Source: Phenylobacterium sp. (lineage in GTDB: Bacteria; Pseudomonadota; Alphaproteobacteria; Caulobacterales; Caulobacteraceae). From it: 64,000 nucleotides of DNA. The first letter of the stretch is position 1; every line of letters begins with the position of its first letter. The notes below the pieces were generated by a model that was given only the letters and a program-made list of their open reading frames with translations, was not told where the DNA came from and ran no database searches. The DNA is taken from assembly GCF_025351295.1 (NCBI RefSeq), contig NZ_JANXWD010000115.1:1-64000 (forward strand). Reading direction: 5' to 3'. Below are positions 16,697-23,776 of the stretch, piece after piece. The position numbers and the translations under genes were made by a program.

Positions 16697-17482
16697 ATGT
16701 CCGACCACGGCCGCTTCATCTGGTACGAACTGCTCACCCCCGACATGGACGGGGCGAAGCGCTTCTACGGCGAGGTCGTCGGCTGGGCGGCGCAGGACAT
16801 GCCGATGCCCGACCGCGGCGGTGAGCCCTATTCGGTGCTGAGCGCCGACGGGAACGGCGTCGCGGGCATGATGAACCTGGGCGCGCCGATGAAGGCCCAG
16901 GGCATGGCGGCCAACTGGACGGGCTATGTCTGCGTGGACGACTGCGACGCGGCGGCGGCCAAGGTCACGAGCCTCGGCGGTGTAGTCATGGGCCCGCCCC
17001 TCGACATCCCCGGCATCGGCCGCTTCGCCATCGTCGCCGACCCGGCCGGCGCGGTGTTCGCGATCATGAAGCCGATCCCGCCGCAGGGTGGTCGGCCGCA
17101 GGTGGCGCCCGGAACCTTGGGCCACGCCGGCTGGCGCGAGCTCCATGGCGGCAGGCCGCAGGACACCTTCGGCTTCTATGCGGACATGTTCGGCTGGACG
17201 AAGGACGAGGCCATGCCGATGGGCGAGATGGGGGTCTATCAGCTGTTCAGCAACCAGGACGGCCAGGTCGGCGGCATGATGGCCAAGCCGCCGCAGATCC
17301 CCGCCCCAAGCTGGCTCTACTACTTCCAGGTCGGCGACATCGAAGCCGCCAAGGCACGGATCGCCGGCGCCGGAGGCCAGGCGACGAACGGGCCGATGGA
17401 AGTCCCGGGCGGCCAATGGATCGTTCAGGCCATGGACCCGCAGGGCGCCATGTTTGCCGTGGTCGGCGGCAAGGCCGGCTAG
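16697..17482 (+). CDS. VOC (glyoxalase/bleomycin-resistance) family protein, two domains
   Basis: This 261-residue protein is built of two tandem VOC modules: residues ~5-120 (FIWYELLTPDMDGAKRFYGE) and ~130-258 (GWRELHGGRPQDTFGFYADMFGW). Each has the beta-alpha-beta-beta-beta pattern and the conserved GW and FAIV/MFAVV edges. Two fused modules form one metal-binding cleft in many bacterial members; the reaction is unknown. A good Shine-Dalgarno (GGGAGA) precedes the ATG at 16697. A damaged fragment of a similar gene lies at 15917. Confidence 0.9.
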   Translation: MSDHGRFIWYELLTPDMDGAKRFYGEVVGWAAQDMPMPDRGGEPYSVLSADGNGVAGMMNLGAPMKAQGMAANWTGYVCVDDCDAAAAKVTSLGGVVMGPPLDIPGIGRFAIVADPAGAVFAIMKPIPPQGGRPQVAPGTLGHAGWRELHGGRPQDTFGFYADMFGWTKDEAMPMGEMGVYQLFSNQDGQVGGMMAKPPQIPAPSWLYYFQVGDIEAAKARIAGAGGQATNGPMEVPGGQWIVQAMDPQGAMFAVVGGKAG

Positions 17483-17495
17483 GCGCGCGCCAGGC

Positions 17496-17966
17496 ATGTC
17501 GAAGACCACGCCGGCGACCCTGGCCCTGGACCGCGCCGGCGTGGCGTACACGCTGGCCACCTACGGCTACGACCCGGGCTCGGAGCGGGTCGGCCTTCAG
17601 GCGGCGCAGGCGCTGGGCGTCCCGGCCGGCGAGGTGCTGAAGACCCTGATGATCCTGGCCGACGGCAAGCCGGCCTGCGTGGTGCTGGCCTCGGACCGTG
17701 AGGTGGCGATGAAGAAGCTGGCCGCCGCCCTGGGCGCGAAGTCCGCCGAGATGATGAAACCGGCCGACGCCGAGCGCCTGACCGGCTACCGGGTCGGCGG
17801 GGTCAGCCCGTTCGGCCAGAAGCGGGCTGTGCGCACGGTGGTGGACGCCGACGCGGCAGCGCTGGCGGAGGCCTTCGTGAACGCCGGCCAGCGGGGGTTG
17901 CAGGCGCGGCTCGCGCCGGCGGACCTGGTGCGGGCGCTGGGGGCGGTGGTGGCGGTGGTCACCTAG
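17496..17966 (+). CDS. ybaK: YbaK-type Cys-tRNA(Pro)/aminoacyl-tRNA deacylase
   Basis: This 156-residue editing protein clears Cys from mischarged tRNA(Pro). It shows the YbaK signature: an N-terminal TPATLALDRAGV start, KTLMI with the essential lysine, ASDREVAMKKLAAALG, and TGYRVGGVSPFGQK. I set the start at ATG 17496, directly before the MSKTTPATLAL segment that opens the family; the frame extends upstream without support. It lies 13 bp after the VOC gene on the same strand and may be cotranscribed with it. Confidence 0.92.
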   Translation: MSKTTPATLALDRAGVAYTLATYGYDPGSERVGLQAAQALGVPAGEVLKTLMILADGKPACVVLASDREVAMKKLAAALGAKSAEMMKPADAERLTGYRVGGVSPFGQKRAVRTVVDADAAALAEAFVNAGQRGLQARLAPADLVRALGAVVAVVT

Positions 17967-18006
17967 GTCGGCGCGGCGGCAGCGCCCGCACAGGTGACCG
18001 GGGCGC

Positions 18007-18525
18007 CTAGACCTTCATGCGCATGGCGCCCAGGTAGTCGCGCTTGCCCAGCGGCACGCCCTTCTGGCGCAGGATGTCGTATCCGGTGGTGGCGTGGAAA
18101 TGGAAGTTGGGCAGGGAGAAGGACAGGATGAAATCCTTCACCACGAACGGCAGCTTCCGCTCGCCGAGCTGGAAGGCCATGTCCTGGCCCTCCAGGGCGT
18201 TGATCTCGTCGGGGCTCAGCGCCTTCAGCTCGACGATGGCGGCCGCCACCATGGCCTGGAGGCCGGCGTAGTCCGCGTCCGATGCGCCGGGCGGGCTGAA
18301 TACTCCCGACTTGGCGCCGGCGATCGCACCGCGCGAGTGGTGGCAGACCGAGACGATCTGGAACCGGAACGGCAGCATGTCGCCGTGCAGCCGCGTCTCG
18401 ACCAGGTCGCCCAGGGCGTGGCCGCCCTCGGTGGCCCAGGTCAGGCCCTTGGCGAGGTAGCCGGAGACCGCGTTCAGGGTCTGCAGGTAGGAGGAGACGC
18501 TGACGTCGTAGAGGGAAATCGCCAT
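18007..18525 (-). CDS. DUF1993-family protein
   Basis: This 172-residue soluble protein matches the DUF1993 type: an opening ISLYDVSVSSYLQTLNAVSGYLAK, then conserved LPNFHFHATTGYDILRQKGVPLGKRDYLG at the C-terminus, with two histidines (FHFH) that could bind metal as in DinB-like four-helix bundles. The function is unknown. It is on the minus strand, convergent with ybaK, in the ilvB-ilvN spacer. Confidence 0.85.
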   Translation of the reverse strand: MAISLYDVSVSSYLQTLNAVSGYLAKGLTWATEGGHALGDLVETRLHGDMLPFRFQIVSVCHHSRGAIAGAKSGVFSPPGASDADYAGLQAMVAAAIVELKALSPDEINALEGQDMAFQLGERKLPFVVKDFILSFSLPNFHFHATTGYDILRQKGVPLGKRDYLGAMRMKV

Positions 18526-18611
18526 GGGTTGGGGGTCCGTCCGGGGGGTTCGAGAATGACCCAGCTTGGCCCGGATCCCCCCGCGAACGCCAACCCGATT
18601 TTCTGACAGCC

Positions 18612-18926
18612 TCAGCGGACGCCCAGGCGCGCCAGGACCTCGCGCTGGATGGCGTACTGGGCGATCACCTGGCCCCGGTCGCGCAGGCCCATCACCTCGC
18701 GCTGGACCAGGAAGCCCCAGACCGCGTCAGCGGCGGCCTTCAGCAGCTCCGCGCGGTCCTCGCCGCCCGGATGGTCGCGCAGCGCGGCCAGCGCCGCCTC
18801 GACCTTGCGGCCGGCGCGGCCGAGCGAATAGGCCTGCTCGCCCAGCAGTTCGTGGTGGAGCACGGCGTCGCCGGTCTCGGCCTTGAGGCGCGCCGTGAGC
18901 GCCTGGGGCATGCGCAGGGAGGACAT
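18612..18926 (-). CDS. Short conserved hypothetical (possibly DUF6665-like)
   Basis: This 104-residue helical protein contains HHELLGEQAYSLGRAGRKVEAALAAL and a LRDRGQVIAQYAIQREVLARLG tail, with no membrane segment and no signal peptide. The start ATG at 18926 has no clear ribosome site; the ATG at 18911 is an alternative. It reads like small alphaproteobacterial proteins sometimes grouped as DUF6665, but I am not certain. It is probably cotranscribed with the upstream SDR gene, whose stop is 39 bp away. Confidence 0.65.
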   Translation of the reverse strand: MSSLRMPQALTARLKAETGDAVLHHELLGEQAYSLGRAGRKVEAALAALRDHPGGEDRAELLKAAADAVWGFLVQREVMGLRDRGQVIAQYAIQREVLARLGVR

Positions 18927-18964
18927 GGCCGGAATGTTGGGGCGCTTTTCCAGCGACGCAAGGG

Positions 18965-19741
18965 TCAGCCCGGACTGGCGCCGATCCCGCCGTCGATGGT
19001 CACCACCACGCCGGTGGTGTAGGCGCTGCGGTCCGACGCCAGGAAGGCCATCATGTCGGCGATCTCGCGGGGCTTGGCGGGACGACCCAGGGGGTAGTTC
19101 GCCATCAGTTCGGGGTAACGGCTGGCGTCGCCGAAGCGGCGTTCGGCGGCGGTCTGCATCAGGGTGACGATGCGGTCGGTCTCCACCGGGCCGGGGCTGA
19201 CGCCGACCACGCGCACGCCGTCCTTCAGGCTCTTGCCGCCCAGGGCGCGGGTGAAGGCGTAGAGCGCCGCGTTGCCGGTGGAGCCGGCGATGTAGCCCGC
19301 GTCCATCCGCTCGCCGGCCGCGCCGATGTCGTTGATGATGACGCCTGAGCCCCGGGCCTTCATGTGGGCGTAGATGGCGCGGGTAAGGTTGATGTAGCCG
19401 AACACCTTCAGCTCCCAGGCGTGACGCCAGCGCGCCTCGTCGACGGCCTCCAGCGCGCCGCCCGGGATGTCGCCGGCGTTGTTGACCAGGACGTCGGCGT
19501 CGCGGCCGGCCTCGGCCAGGGCGGCGAGTTGGACCGGGTCGCGCAGGTCGGTGGGGACGGCGCGGGCCTGGATCTGGTGTGCCGATCGCAGCCGCTGGCA
19601 CAGCGCCTCCAGCGCCTCCCCGCTGCGGACCGCCAGGATCAAATGACACCCCTCCTGCGCGAACGCCTCCGCCGCCGCCGCGCCGATGCCCTTGGAGGCG
19701 CCGGTGATCAGCACCGTGCGGCCGGTGAGGTCGAGGTCCAT
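18965..19741 (-). CDS. SDR-family protein lacking the catalytic Tyr-Lys
   Basis: This 258-residue Rossmann protein has an intact nucleotide site (TGASKGIG at residues 13-20, NNAG at 87-90) and the usual C-terminal DGGIGASPG. At the place of the YxxxK catalytic motif it reads GSTGN (residues 153-157), so both the Tyr and the Lys are replaced, and the usual serine is also absent (IINDIGAAG). It may bind NAD(P) without classical SDR chemistry or use a different mechanism. The start ATG at 19741 has GGAGAA upstream; it diverges from ilvN. Confidence 0.88.
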   Translation of the reverse strand: MDLDLTGRTVLITGASKGIGAAAAEAFAQEGCHLILAVRSGEALEALCQRLRSAHQIQARAVPTDLRDPVQLAALAEAGRDADVLVNNAGDIPGGALEAVDEARWRHAWELKVFGYINLTRAIYAHMKARGSGVIINDIGAAGERMDAGYIAGSTGNAALYAFTRALGGKSLKDGVRVVGVSPGPVETDRIVTLMQTAAERRFGDASRYPELMANYPLGRPAKPREIADMMAFLASDRSAYTTGVVVTIDGGIGASPG

Positions 19742-19814
19742 GGTGTTCTCCGGCCCGATGGTTGCGATGGGGGCCATCCTGTGACACCTGACGCCCGACC
19801 GCCAGGAACTCACC

Positions 19815-20363
19815 ATGACCGAAACCCAGCCCGCCTCCGTCTACGACCTCGCCCATGCCGAGCAGGAGGAGAGCCGCGCCACCTTCGCCGTACTGGTGGA
19901 CAACGAGCCGGGCGTGCTGCACCGGGTGGTCGGGCTGTTCGCGGCGCGGGGCTACAATATCGACAGCCTGACGGTGGCCGAGACCGACGGGGCGTCGCAC
20001 ACCAGCCGCATCACCATCGTCACCCGCGGCACCCTGCAGGTGCTGGGCCAGATCGAGGCTCAGCTGCAGAAGATGGTCTCCACCCGCCACGTGCAGGACG
20101 TGACCCGCGACCCCAACGGCATCGAGCGCGAACTGGCCCTGGTCAAGGTGCGCGGCACGGGGTCGGAGCGGGTCGAGGCGCTGCGCGTCTCCGACATCTT
20201 CCGCGCCAAGGTGGTGGACACCACCCACGAGAGCTTCGTGTTCGAGCTGACCGGAGCCTCGTCGAAGATCGACAAATACGTGGACCTGATGCGCGGCTTG
20301 GGCCTGGTCGAGGTGTCGCGCACCGGGGTGCTGTCCCTGTCGCGTGGCGTGGACGTGTTTTAG
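19815..20363 (+). CDS. ilvN: Acetolactate synthase regulatory subunit IlvN
   Basis: This 182-residue protein binds IlvB, raises its activity and confers feedback inhibition by valine. The N-terminal ACT domain is clear (FAVLVDNEPGVLHRVVGLFAARGYN), followed by the HVQDVT linker and the ALS-C domain (ELALVKVRG...FRAKVVDTTHESFVFE). AGGAA precedes the ATG at 19815. ilvN normally follows ilvB directly; here about 4.3 kb separates them and the gene diverges from an SDR, so it needs its own promoter within the 73-bp spacer or readthrough from far upstream. Confidence 0.97.
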   Translation: MTETQPASVYDLAHAEQEESRATFAVLVDNEPGVLHRVVGLFAARGYNIDSLTVAETDGASHTSRITIVTRGTLQVLGQIEAQLQKMVSTRHVQDVTRDPNGIERELALVKVRGTGSERVEALRVSDIFRAKVVDTTHESFVFELTGASSKIDKYVDLMRGLGLVEVSRTGVLSLSRGVDVF

Positions 20364-20372
20364 GTATCCGCG

Positions 20373-20489
20373 CATCCCGGCGAAGGCCGGGAGATCGATC
20401 GGAAAGCGCCGATGGGGGCCGGCTGTCCGCCGCGCCCTTCGAGCCCGCCCCTGAGCCATTCCATCTGGGTCCCGGTCTTCGTCGGGATG
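20373..20489. repeat. Palindromic intergenic repeat, family 1, copy 1
   Basis: The left arm CATCCCGGCGAAGGCCGGGA (20373-20392) and right arm TCCCGGTCTTCGTCGGGATG (20470-20489) are inverted copies with two mismatches. The interior shares AAGCGCCGATGGGGG with the copy at 46601. This is a REP/BIME-like element of the kind scattered between genes in Caulobacterales. Confidence 0.8.
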
Positions 20490-20494
20490 AGCGG

Positions 20495-21538
20495 ATGATG
20501 AAAAGGGGAACTGCCCTCCCCCGCCGATCCTTTCATGGCGTGTCCCCGCGCCTTGCCCTCCTCGCCCTGGCGGCCGCTGTCCTGGCGGGGCCCGCGCATG
20601 GGCAGCCGCTCAGGCTGACGCCCAAGGACGCCGGCCCGCCGCGGGGGACCTCGCCGCTGGCGGCGGAGATCTGGCCGTTCCCGGCGCCGGACCCCGGGAG
20701 CTGGTGGGACGACAAGCGGCCGCAGCCCTCCGAGGCGGCCGATCCGCTGGGCGGACGGCGGGTGCGCAAGGGCGAGCGGCTGGTCGAGCCGGACAATGGC
20801 GTGGACGCCGCCACCTACCGGCTGTGGGGCCTGATGCCGTTGCAATGGCAGCTGCTGCGCGGCGAGGAGATGGTGCTGGAGGTCTGGGTGCGGCCGGCCA
20901 ACAGCGTGCGCCAGAGCGTGGCGCGGGTGATCGTGCGGGGGAGCGGCGACGCCTTCGTCCAGGGCCGGGCGGGCCTGGCCTGCTGCGAGGCGGGGATCGG
21001 GCGGCGGGTGGGGTTCGACGCGCGGCTGCCGGCCGGCACGGCGGCGCGGTTCCTGGCGCTGCGTTCCCTGCCGCTCTGGGGCGCGCCGCGCGACGTGCGG
21101 GTCGAGGAGGCCGGGGCCGCCGACACGCTTTGCCTGCAGGGCACGGCCTACGACCTGACCCTGGCGACGCCCGGCCGCGCGGTCACCCTGCGCCGGGCGT
21201 GCGACCCGGCCGAGGTCGGCGAGGCGGCGGAGGTGCTGGAGGCGGTGCTGGGCGCGGCCCTGGGCCACGATCCACGCTTCGACGTGATCGTCCCGGGCGG
21301 GGCGGGGTTCGGCAGCGCGCGCAAAGCCTATCGCGAACTCATCGCGGGCGGCGGGCGGCTGAAGCCCAACCCGGAGGCCCGCCGCGCACCGCCGGGCTCC
21401 GAGCCGAAGCCGGAGCCCGAAGACGCTTCGCCTACGCCGCCTGCGGCTGGGTCGCCTGCGCCTGGGCCGCCCGCGCCTGGGCCGCCTGTTCCGCATGATG
21501 CTGGCGGATCGCGAAGTGGCGGACCGTCAGATAGGTGA
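20495..21538 (+). CDS. Secreted protein of unknown function
   Basis: This protein of about 347 residues has a signal peptide (basic start, hydrophobic LALLALAAAVLAGPAHG, probable cleavage after AHG). The mature part is Trp/Arg-rich at the front (IWPFPAPDPGSWWDDKRPQ) and contains a two-cysteine patch (GLACCEAG). The last ~45 residues are Pro/Ala/Gly-rich and are encoded antisense to the 3' end of yciB (overlap 21432-21538). Two ATGs (20495, 20498) could start it. No family is recognised; the codon pattern and signal peptide support a real gene. Confidence 0.6.
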   Translation: MMKRGTALPRRSFHGVSPRLALLALAAAVLAGPAHGQPLRLTPKDAGPPRGTSPLAAEIWPFPAPDPGSWWDDKRPQPSEAADPLGGRRVRKGERLVEPDNGVDAATYRLWGLMPLQWQLLRGEEMVLEVWVRPANSVRQSVARVIVRGSGDAFVQGRAGLACCEAGIGRRVGFDARLPAGTAARFLALRSLPLWGAPRDVRVEEAGAADTLCLQGTAYDLTLATPGRAVTLRRACDPAEVGEAAEVLEAVLGAALGHDPRFDVIVPGGAGFGSARKAYRELIAGGGRLKPNPEARRAPPGSEPKPEPEDASPTPPAAGSPAPGPPAPGPPVPHDAGGSRSGGPSDR

Positions 21539-22037
21539 TGGCGAACAGCACGAGCTTCGACGCCACCGGGAAGATCGCCAGGAACGCCGGCCAAAGGGCG
21601 GGAAACCGGATGGCGAACAGCAGGTTGAGCGCCCCGGTCACGAACATCAGCCCGGCCCAGGCGTAGCCGAAGCCGGTCAGCACGTTCGCGCCGCGGCCCT
21701 CGGCGACCGGCGGCATGTAGCGCAGCATCCAGCCGCGCTTCAGCATCACCGTGCCGATGATCGCGTAGATCAGGGTGGGCTTTGCCATCAGGAAGCGCGC
21801 GTCGTTGGTCAGGACGCCGGCGGCGCCAAACACCAGCACCAGGCCCAGGCTGGCCCACTGCAGCGGGGCGATCGGGCGCTTCAGCAGCTTGTAGAGCGCG
21901 ATCTGCGCGACGCTGACCGCCACCGAGGCGCCGGTGGCGATGCGGATGTCCACATGCAGCGCCACCAGGACCGCGAAGACGAGGGTCGGCAGCAGGTCCT
22001 GGATGAGGGCGCGGCCGGCGAAGATCAGGTTACCCAT
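21432..22037 (-). CDS. yciB: YciB/IspA-type inner-membrane septation protein
   Basis: This 201-residue protein has five to six predicted membrane helices. It contains the family stretch KPTLIYAIIGTVMLKRGWMLRYM and a long final helix ending in an Ala/Gln-rich tail. YciB homologues take part in cell-envelope synthesis and septation. The start ATG at 22037 has GGGAG upstream; the frame extends further without support. It is convergent with the secreted protein, and the two coding regions overlap by 107 bp at their 3' ends. Confidence 0.85.
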   Translation of the reverse strand: MGNLIFAGRALIQDLLPTLVFAVLVALHVDIRIATGASVAVSVAQIALYKLLKRPIAPLQWASLGLVLVFGAAGVLTNDARFLMAKPTLIYAIIGTVMLKRGWMLRYMPPVAEGRGANVLTGFGYAWAGLMFVTGALNLLFAIRFPALWPAFLAIFPVASKLVLFAITYLTVRHFAIRQHHAEQAAQARAAQAQATQPQAA

Positions 22038-22182
22038 TGGAAAAACTCCCGAAAAATCCGATGCCCTGAACTTAGGCCCTGGGGCCGGACACCCGTGAGT
22101 CCGCCCACGACGCGGCGGTGGTGATCCGCGAAATCCACGGCGCGGCTGGCGCTTCGCCAATGGCGCGGCGCGTGTCAGTCCT

Positions 22183-22210
22183 TTGAATCTCTATCCATCT
22201 CGCCTATATG
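22183..22210 (+). promoter_or_regulatory. Candidate tmRNA promoter
   Basis: TTGAAT (22183-22188) and TATATG (22205-22210) are separated by 16 bp and lie just before the acceptor piece of the tmRNA. They are a plausible housekeeping -35/-10 pair in an otherwise GC-rich region. The transcription start would be near 22217. Confidence 0.5.
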
Positions 22211-22215
22211 TCAGT

Positions 22216-22514
22216 CGTCGGGTTCGCCCGACTATGGAGATAAACGCGCACGTCATAAGCGGACTGGACCCGGGTGCGATTCCCGGCGGCTCCACCAATC
22301 CTTCTTCCGGGTTATCGCCGGGACGCCCATGTCTTGGGTGGAAGCACGGGGCCGATCAGCATCGACAGACGTCTAAAGGTGTTGCTTTCTTCCGGCCTGA
22401 CCCACCGTTCCGGGTCTTAAACTAACTGCGAACGATAACTTCGCTGGGGAAATCCGTCTCGCCGCGTAAGCAGCGCGATAGAATTCCAACCTAAAGCCCT
22501 AGGGGTTCAGATCC
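22216..22514 (+). ncRNA. ssrA: Two-piece (circularly permuted) tmRNA, ssrA
   Basis: This RNA rescues stalled ribosomes and tags nascent proteins. The acceptor piece comes first: T-stem CCGGG (22270-22274), loop TGCGATT, CCCGG, then CGGCTCC-ACCA (22287-22297). The coding piece begins GGGGCCG (22348-22354), which pairs with CGGCTCC and gives the alanine-identity G3-U70 pair. The tag frame GCG (22428) to TAA (22469) encodes ANDNFAGEIRLAA. GGACTGGACC (22261-22270) pairs with GGTTCAGATCC (22504-22514), one base bulged, forming the helix that joins the two pieces. The segment 22298-22347 would be removed. Exact 5' and 3' ends are estimates. Confidence 0.93.
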
Positions 22515-22530
22515 TTAGGCGGGGCCCGGA

Positions 22531-22701
22531 GGGCGCCTGCCAACAGAAGCCCTCCACCTTCCTCGGAAGACGCGCCCTCCTTCTTCGGCAAGAGTCCGGG
22601 GGCGCCTGCCAACAGAAGCCCTCCACCTTCCTCGGAAGACGCGCCCTCCTGCTTCGGCAAGAGTCCGGAGGGCGCCTGCCAAGAGAAGCCCTCCACCTTC
22701 C
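22531..22701. repeat. Tandem repeat, ~70-bp unit, 2.5 copies
   Basis: Units start GGGCGCCTGCC at 22531, 22600 and 22670, with periods of 69 and 70 bp; the third copy stops after ~32 bp. Each full unit contains GGAGGGCGC and GCGCCCTCC about 45 bp apart, so each can fold into a long hairpin. The minus strand shows a repetitive 65-codon frame, which I regard as non-coding. The array fills most of the gap between the tmRNA and sspB; nothing else was seen in 22702-22780. Confidence 0.85.
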
Positions 22702-22788
22702 CCTCTCCACCTTTCCCCCTTCAAGCCTTGCGCCCACCTCGGCAAACGTTACCTTCGATGAGGTTCGTTTCCGCTTCGGAGTATGCGT

Positions 22789-23289
22789 GTGGCCCAGGAT
22801 CCGCCGGTCCAGGATCTGATGAATTACGAAGCCATGGCGCAGGACGCGCTGCGGGGCGTGGCAAAGGCTGCGCTGAAGCGCGCCGCCGTGCCCGAGGGCC
22901 TGCCCGGGTCGCATCATTTCTACATCACCTTCAAGACCGACGCGGCAGGGGTCTCCGGACCCAACGACCTGCTGTCGAAATATCCCGACGAGATGACCAT
23001 CGTCCTGCAGCACCAGTACTGGGACCTGGCGCCGGGCGAGACCTTCTTCTCGGTGACGCTGCAGTTCGGCGGCCAGCCCAAGCGGCTGTCGGTGCCCTAT
23101 GCGGCGATCACCCGGTTCTACGACCCCTCGGTGCAGTTCCTGCTGCAGTTCGAGCCGCCGCCCGCCGCACCGGCCGAGGCCAAGGCCGCGCCGGCCGCCG
23201 TCGCCGCTGCCCCGGCGGCCAAGGTCGAACCTCCGCCGCCGAAGGGCGACGCCACCATCGTCTCCCTCGACCAGTTCCGGAAGAAGTGA
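22789..23289 (+). CDS. sspB: SspB-alpha, ClpXP adaptor for ssrA-tagged proteins
   Basis: This protein of about 166 residues delivers tmRNA-tagged substrates to ClpXP. The SspB fold (YITFKT...GVSGPNDLLSKYPDEMTIVLQHQYWDL...FFSVTLQFGGQPKRLSVPY) occupies residues ~10-115. It is followed by an Ala/Pro-rich linker and a C-terminal segment (TIVSLDQFRKK) equivalent to the ClpX-docking tail of adaptors. I prefer GTG 22789, seven bases after GGAG; ATG 22783 is only one base from it. It lies directly downstream of the tmRNA gene it serves. Confidence 0.93.
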   Translation: MAQDPPVQDLMNYEAMAQDALRGVAKAALKRAAVPEGLPGSHHFYITFKTDAAGVSGPNDLLSKYPDEMTIVLQHQYWDLAPGETFFSVTLQFGGQPKRLSVPYAAITRFYDPSVQFLLQFEPPPAAPAEAKAAPAAVAAAPAAKVEPPPPKGDATIVSLDQFRKK

Positions 23290-23296
23290 CCGTGGC

Positions 23297-23776
23297 ATGA
23301 CCGACGTGGCGAGCCCCGTCCCAAGCGAAAGCGGGGCCCTCACCGACGAGGCCATCCTGGAGCGGTTCCTGCGGACCAAGAACCAGCCCACCGGCTCCCA
23401 GACCCTGGGCTTCCGGCTGGTCTCGGTCAGCCAGGCGACCAAGTCCGTCGAGGTCGAGTTCGACGCCAAGGCCGAGCTGCTGCTGAACCCGATGAAGCAG
23501 ATTCAGGGCGGCTATCTCTGCGCCATGCTGGACGAGTGCATGAGCGTGGCCTGCATGGTGGCCTCCGGCATGACCGCCGTGGCTCCCACCCTGGAGATGA
23601 AGACCAGCTTCTTCCGCCCCGGCGCGCCTGGCAAGATCAAGGGCGTCGGCAAGGTGGTCCGCTGGGGCCGCCAGGTGGCGTTCACCGAGGGCGAGCTGTT
23701 CGATCCCGAGGGCCGCACCCTGGCCAAAGCCACCGGCACGGCGATCCCCACGCCCTTCACGACCTACAAGAAATAG
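23297..23776 (+). CDS. Hotdog-fold acyl-CoA thioesterase, PaaI type
   Basis: This 159-residue hotdog protein has LGFRLVSV, the catalytic-loop region NPMKQIQGGYLCAMLDECMSVAC (HGG-type helix with Gln in place of His) and the LEMKTSFFRPGAPGKIKGVG strands. It probably hydrolyses an acyl-CoA or aryl-CoA. It starts 8 bp after sspB, and its stop directly abuts the next start, so sspB, this gene and the C13 peptidase look like one transcript. Confidence 0.85.
   Translation: MTDVASPVPSESGALTDEAILERFLRTKNQPTGSQTLGFRLVSVSQATKSVEVEFDAKAELLLNPMKQIQGGYLCAMLDECMSVACMVASGMTAVAPTLEMKTSFFRPGAPGKIKGVGKVVRWGRQVAFTEGELFDPEGRTLAKATGTAIPTPFTTYKK

Noticed and set aside
22499..22696. 65-codon repetitive frame on the minus strand in the tandem repeat
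   Set aside because: It arises because a 69/70-bp repeat almost keeps frame; the peptide has no recognisable feature and no ribosome site.
22531..22701. CRISPR-like array
   Set aside because: The units are contiguous 70-bp tandem repeats with no variable spacers, and no cas genes are nearby.
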